From assembly GCF_963678635.1 (NCBI RefSeq), contig NC_087070.1:37203109-37267108 (forward strand): 64,000 bases of DNA, given 5' to 3'. Position numbers and translations under genes: made by a program. Shown here in pieces: positions 60,804 through 64,000 of this stretch. Numbering within the stretch: the first letter of the stretch is position 1; each line of letters starts with the position of its first letter. The notes under the pieces are model-generated. The model saw only the letters and a program-made list of their open reading frames with translations, did no database searches and had not been told where the DNA came from. The DNA is from Symsagittifera roscoffensis. Taxonomy: Eukaryota > Xenacoelomorpha > Acoela > Convolutidae.

Positions 60804-63325
60804 AATTATTAATTTTTCTCCAACTCCCTTTTCTAGTAATCTCAAATCAAAACATAAACCCTTCTCCTCGTACAGGACCACAAGATTTATTAGTAACACA
60901 TTACGATTGTGAAGAAAATGAACAAAAAACACTACACAAATATGCAATAAATCAAGTATCACAATGTGAAACAGAACCACAAGCTATAGAAACCACAGAT
61001 GTAATAGCAACACTCTATTCAAAAGCCCGAGCAACAACAGTTACAGGTTATAAATTCACAGCAACATTTTCCGAAAAGAAAGTACATTGTTCACAAGTCT
61101 CCAACGGCAACAAAAACCGACTTGACCATGAATCATTCTATCAAAGTAATATAGAACGCCTTTTACATCTCAATCCCGACGATTGTAAAAATGAATTACT
61201 TAGACTAAACATCACACAAAATAAAAATTCCCAAAGAAAATTAGTTAATTTTCAAGTTTTTTCAGACTCTGTACATCAATCACAACTTGAAAGACACCAA
61301 GGACATATAAAACTAGACGAAAAATACCCGTATAACGGCGCACACGGACGATTAACCTATGACCTACATGATAAACATTGGATACCACACATTGGTATAA
61401 ATAACCCATCAAACTGCAAAGCAGACACGAAAAATAAAGGATACCAAGAAATAATGTTTTTCGATTGGAAAATACAACTCGAAAAAATACAACTCACACG
61501 AGATTTATCTGATAATACAATGATCTATCAAGGAATCCGACTACCTTGTAAAAATGATCAAGGATATTGCGACCCTACAACAAGAACACAAGCAACAATT
61601 GTTTGGTTCCCCGAAGATACATGTACAACATTTCAAGTAGCAAAAATACACGCTCGTATGATAAAATTTCACGAAAAATATTTCATACAATCAATTCCTT
61701 ATGAACAAGTCCATCCATCACGAAAACTAAGTTCTAATTTTAGAAACATAGACAATATAGAAAATAAATTGACACGTTTTCAAATATATCAAGAAACAGA
61801 ACTTGCATGTAAATACAGGAATCCACTTCACAGAACACAATACTCTGAAATATTAGTTGAATACGAAAAAGGATTCGACATGACCACTGGAAAAGTAAAA
61901 ATCGACCCATATGCCACAGGTCATCCTCTAAACGAAGGAACATCCTATATACCAGTTAATTTTGAAAAAAGCAACGGACAACCTGGTGGACATCTAAAAC
62001 CTTATGACACCAGAAGCACACGCTTACAAGAATTATCACTAATGAATACTACATAATTCGGTAATATCCACTATGATATTCATTTGGATATGAAACTAGA
62101 CTATACAATTAGCCGCATTTTTCAAGAAATGTCACTCTCCGAATTAGAAACACTACACCAACTATGCGAATTAGAACGAACACAAATATTACAATCACTT
62201 GCACTAGCAGTATTAAAAATACCCTACGCAGGATATTTATTATCAGGAAATAGATCAAATTTTTTAGACTATGAAGGAAACATCTTATGGTTTTATACTT
62301 GTACCAAAAAAGTATCACCACTATACGTTTTTGAAGATAAACGATGTTATAAAAGAATCCCTATCTTTTATAAGAATAAAGTACATTTCGTGGATACACT
62401 TTCACGAAGAACCTATTTCTGGGATACCGCAGTCCCATGTGGATCAGAAAATAGCCACAATGTAGTACAACTAAACCCTGATGAAAATAAATATTATCTT
62501 CTCACTCCATATCCCACATTAATGCAATCACTCAAAAAATTTTCACCAGAAAGCATTCGCGCTATCGCCCGAAACCCAAATATAGACTTACAATCAATAG
62601 GAATCTATTCAAAATCAGATATTCAACATCACATTAGAACACAACAATTCCAAGAATTATTAACACAAATGGACACTATACAAAGACAATCAATAGACCA
62701 AAATTTACGCAAACTTGCAGAAACCGCAGGATTTGCCGATATCTACACGCAAGACTATAGCGGATATTTTAAAGACATTAAAGATTATATATATCTAAAC
62801 GGCGAAAAATACCGTCCCCAAGATATATCACCAATCAACATTTTTAGCTTTGTTACACTCAAGAATGAAATCCTTGATTTTCTAGGATGGCCCTACTACA
62901 TCTTAAAAAAATTGACTATTTTATACGCAATGTTTAACTTTATTGGATTTCTTTTCTCACTCTTAAAAGGAATCTACAATACATGTGCTATACACACACA
63001 AGTAAACAGACAAGCAAGCGTAGCACGCATACTCTTTGCAGGATTTTTTGGAATTTTTTCCACGTCTATAAACAAAATTCTTTTAGACGCACAAATAAAA
63101 GAATATAACACAAAAATAACAACACGACAAAATACATACGACGAAGAACATAACAATGTCGACACACAGCCAACGGCACCACAATTACCACCCCTACCAA
63201 ATAACCATCCACTATCCCTAGTCCCACGAAATTTTCGAAATTTAGCCATCACACAATCCAAATTTTCGACTCACCACATCACAAAGTCCCATTCAACATA
63301 TAATGACACACCAGTCACAAGATGA
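60791..63325 (+). pseudogene. env: Envelope-like glycoprotein, copy C (one in-frame stop)
   Basis: 845-codon frame from ATG 60791, interrupted by TAA at 62054-62056 and continuing in the same frame. Signal peptide at residues 1-18 (hydrophobic, ends near VISNQ). The ectodomain has paired cysteines (YDC, VSQC, VHC, DDC, LPCK, YCDP, EDTC) and few Asn-X-Ser/Thr sites. After the stop come more ectodomain, a helical segment (RTQQFQELLTQMDTIQRQ), a membrane anchor near 62890-62970 and a second hydrophobic stretch, then a cytoplasmic tail with Pro/Asn. The cysteine spacing recalls class III-type glycoproteins of some invertebrate elements and chuviruses; low confidence in the class, good confidence that it is an Env-like membrane protein. 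It overlaps the preceding frame by 13 nt. Confidence 0.65.
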
Positions 63326-63407
63326 TAATACTTATGAACAAATTATTGAACAGCCCCATACCACCGCTTTTCAATCTCAAAATAATAATTTTTTTAGCCC
63401 ACGATGA
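63303..63407 (+). CDS. 34-codon mini-ORF overlapping the env end, copy C
   Basis: ATG at 63303, inside the env tail in another frame; TGA at 63405-63407 overlaps the next ATG (ATGA). It may serve as a coupling ORF rather than make a functional peptide. Confidence 0.3.
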   Translation: MTHQSQDDNTYEQIIEQPHTTAFQSQNNNFFSPR

Positions 63408-64000
63408 GCCGCCAACTTGGATCACTACACCGATCAAATTCCCATCCAACCAATCTTACCTCTCCAATCCCAATCATACCACTTTTTGCTTTTCCGCCAC
63501 CCGATTTTCCATCTAGCAATGTAACATCAGGCATGAATTCCGACACTAACTCACATATTTCAGTTTTATACTCCATCTCACAGCTAAATAACCCGAATAT
63601 TGAAACCCCCGATGAATTTGCCGACTCAGAACCATCTCCATCCAATAATTTTCATAACCCTTCTAATTTTTCTCAACCCCCTTTTCAACCCATATTGTCA
63701 AATAACCCTGACCCAATCACTCCCACACCCTCTTATGCTTCCCAAGTTACTCCAACCTACTCCTCATACCATTCTGACCAATCATCTCATTCTCCAGACA
63801 CCCCCCGAATCTCCCCAGAACTCGATAATTTTATTACCCTCCAACAACAACCCTACCACCTTAACACCCCGACCATAAACCAAATCTCCTCCACTACAAA
63901 TTCATCCAATCCCTCTACACCCTCTTCAAATTATACTGAATCATTAGCACCATCATCCACATCCACTATATCTTCACTAAACACTAATAGAGCTTACCGC
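63404..64000 (+). CDS. Ser/Thr/Pro-rich ORF running off the right edge, copy C
   Basis: ATG at 63404 in an ATGA overlap; 199 codons open to the last base, so the gene is incomplete here. Composition (Pro, Ser, Thr, Asn; for example SDTPRI-like and SSTTNSSNPSTPSS segments) resembles the ATG-less ORF upstream of env. No domain recognised. It shows that copy C has coding capacity downstream of env, unlike simple errantivirus-type elements. Confidence 0.55.
   Translation, partial: MSRQLGSLHRSNSHPTNLTSPIPIIPLFAFPPPDFPSSNVTSGMNSDTNSHISVLYSISQLNNPNIETPDEFADSEPSPSNNFHNPSNFSQPPFQPILSNNPDPITPTPSYASQVTPTYSSYHSDQSSHSPDTPRISPELDNFITLQQQPYHLNTPTINQISSTTNSSNPSTPSSNYTESLAPSSTSTISSLNTNRAYR

Larger units (their letters stand above)
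48270..64000 (+). mobile_element. Env-bearing Ty3/gypsy element, copy C (3' end beyond window)
   Basis: Unrelated to A and B. 5' LTR-like region, primer site, 1.2-kb leader, small basic ORF, Gag-Pol in one frame (protease, RT, RNase H, integrase), two hydrophobic mini-ORFs, an ATG-less ORF, an Env-like gene, and more ORFs to the window edge: more than 15.7 kb without reaching the 3' LTR. The plus strand is A-rich and G-poor throughout. Stops at 57782 and 62054 interrupt Pol and Env; otherwise the frames are long and undamaged, so the insertion is young. Confidence 0.8.

Noticed and set aside
1..64000. CRISPR arrays, rRNA, tRNA genes
   Set aside because: None seen. The repeats present are LTRs, satellite units and hairpins in a eukaryotic setting.
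48270..64000. Copy C as a BEL/Pao element
   Set aside because: RT carries YLDD and the protease-RT-RNase H-integrase order with a GPY/F module is equally seen in Ty3/gypsy; RT and integrase blocks look gypsy-like. A tree would settle it.

Overview
The window reads as invertebrate nuclear DNA, plausibly nematode. Two ordinary animal genes are present: MRPL45 at the left on the minus strand, and RPRD1 at 42.9-43.9 kb on the plus strand. Both have a TTTCAG acceptor just upstream of the start codon, as expected for spliced-leader trans-splicing or a 5'UTR intron. Host DNA is AT-rich. Everything else of substance is retroelement. Species cannot be fixed from the sequence alone.

Layout. 1-3.4 kb: first two coding exons of MRPL45 and its 2.3-kb intron, which holds a duplicated exon fragment and a 20-bp hairpin. 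3.75-41.4 kb: a head-to-tail, LTR-sharing array of one giant Ty3/gypsy family: LTR1, copy A (internally deleted), LTR2, copy B (near full length, about 24 kb), LTR3, an 81-bp ghost of a third copy, LTR4. An older 120-bp relic of the family and a short satellite follow. 42.7-44.0 kb: RPRD1. 44.0-48.2 kb: AT-rich DNA with no convincing gene. 48.3-64.0 kb: an unrelated A-rich, G-poor Ty3/gypsy element with an envelope-like gene (copy C), whose 3' end lies beyond the window.

The giant family is the most interesting object. After gag, protease, RT, RNase H and integrase, the Pol frame runs through a GPY/F-like module and an acidic linker into a macro-like domain. Downstream come an ORF with a coiled coil and an SGNH/GDSL hydrolase domain, a second SGNH-like domain in the -1 frame, and then one frame of about 2,160 codons of unrecognised protein in place of env. 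Both copies are decayed: B mostly by single nonsense codons, A mostly by deletions. The macro-like segment is the only one open in both. LTRs and leader carry a repeated CCTTCCGG/CCGGAAGG hairpin module, and the leader has a 41-bp-period array of CCGGAGGGGT.

Copy C encodes a small basic ORF overlapping gag, a single-frame Gag-Pol (one stop inside integrase), two ATGA-coupled hydrophobic mini-ORFs, a 377-codon frame with no in-frame ATG, an Env-like glycoprotein split by one stop, and a further ATGA-coupled Ser/Thr/Pro-rich ORF running off the right edge. This polycistronic layout resembles a complex retrovirus more than a simple retrotransposon.
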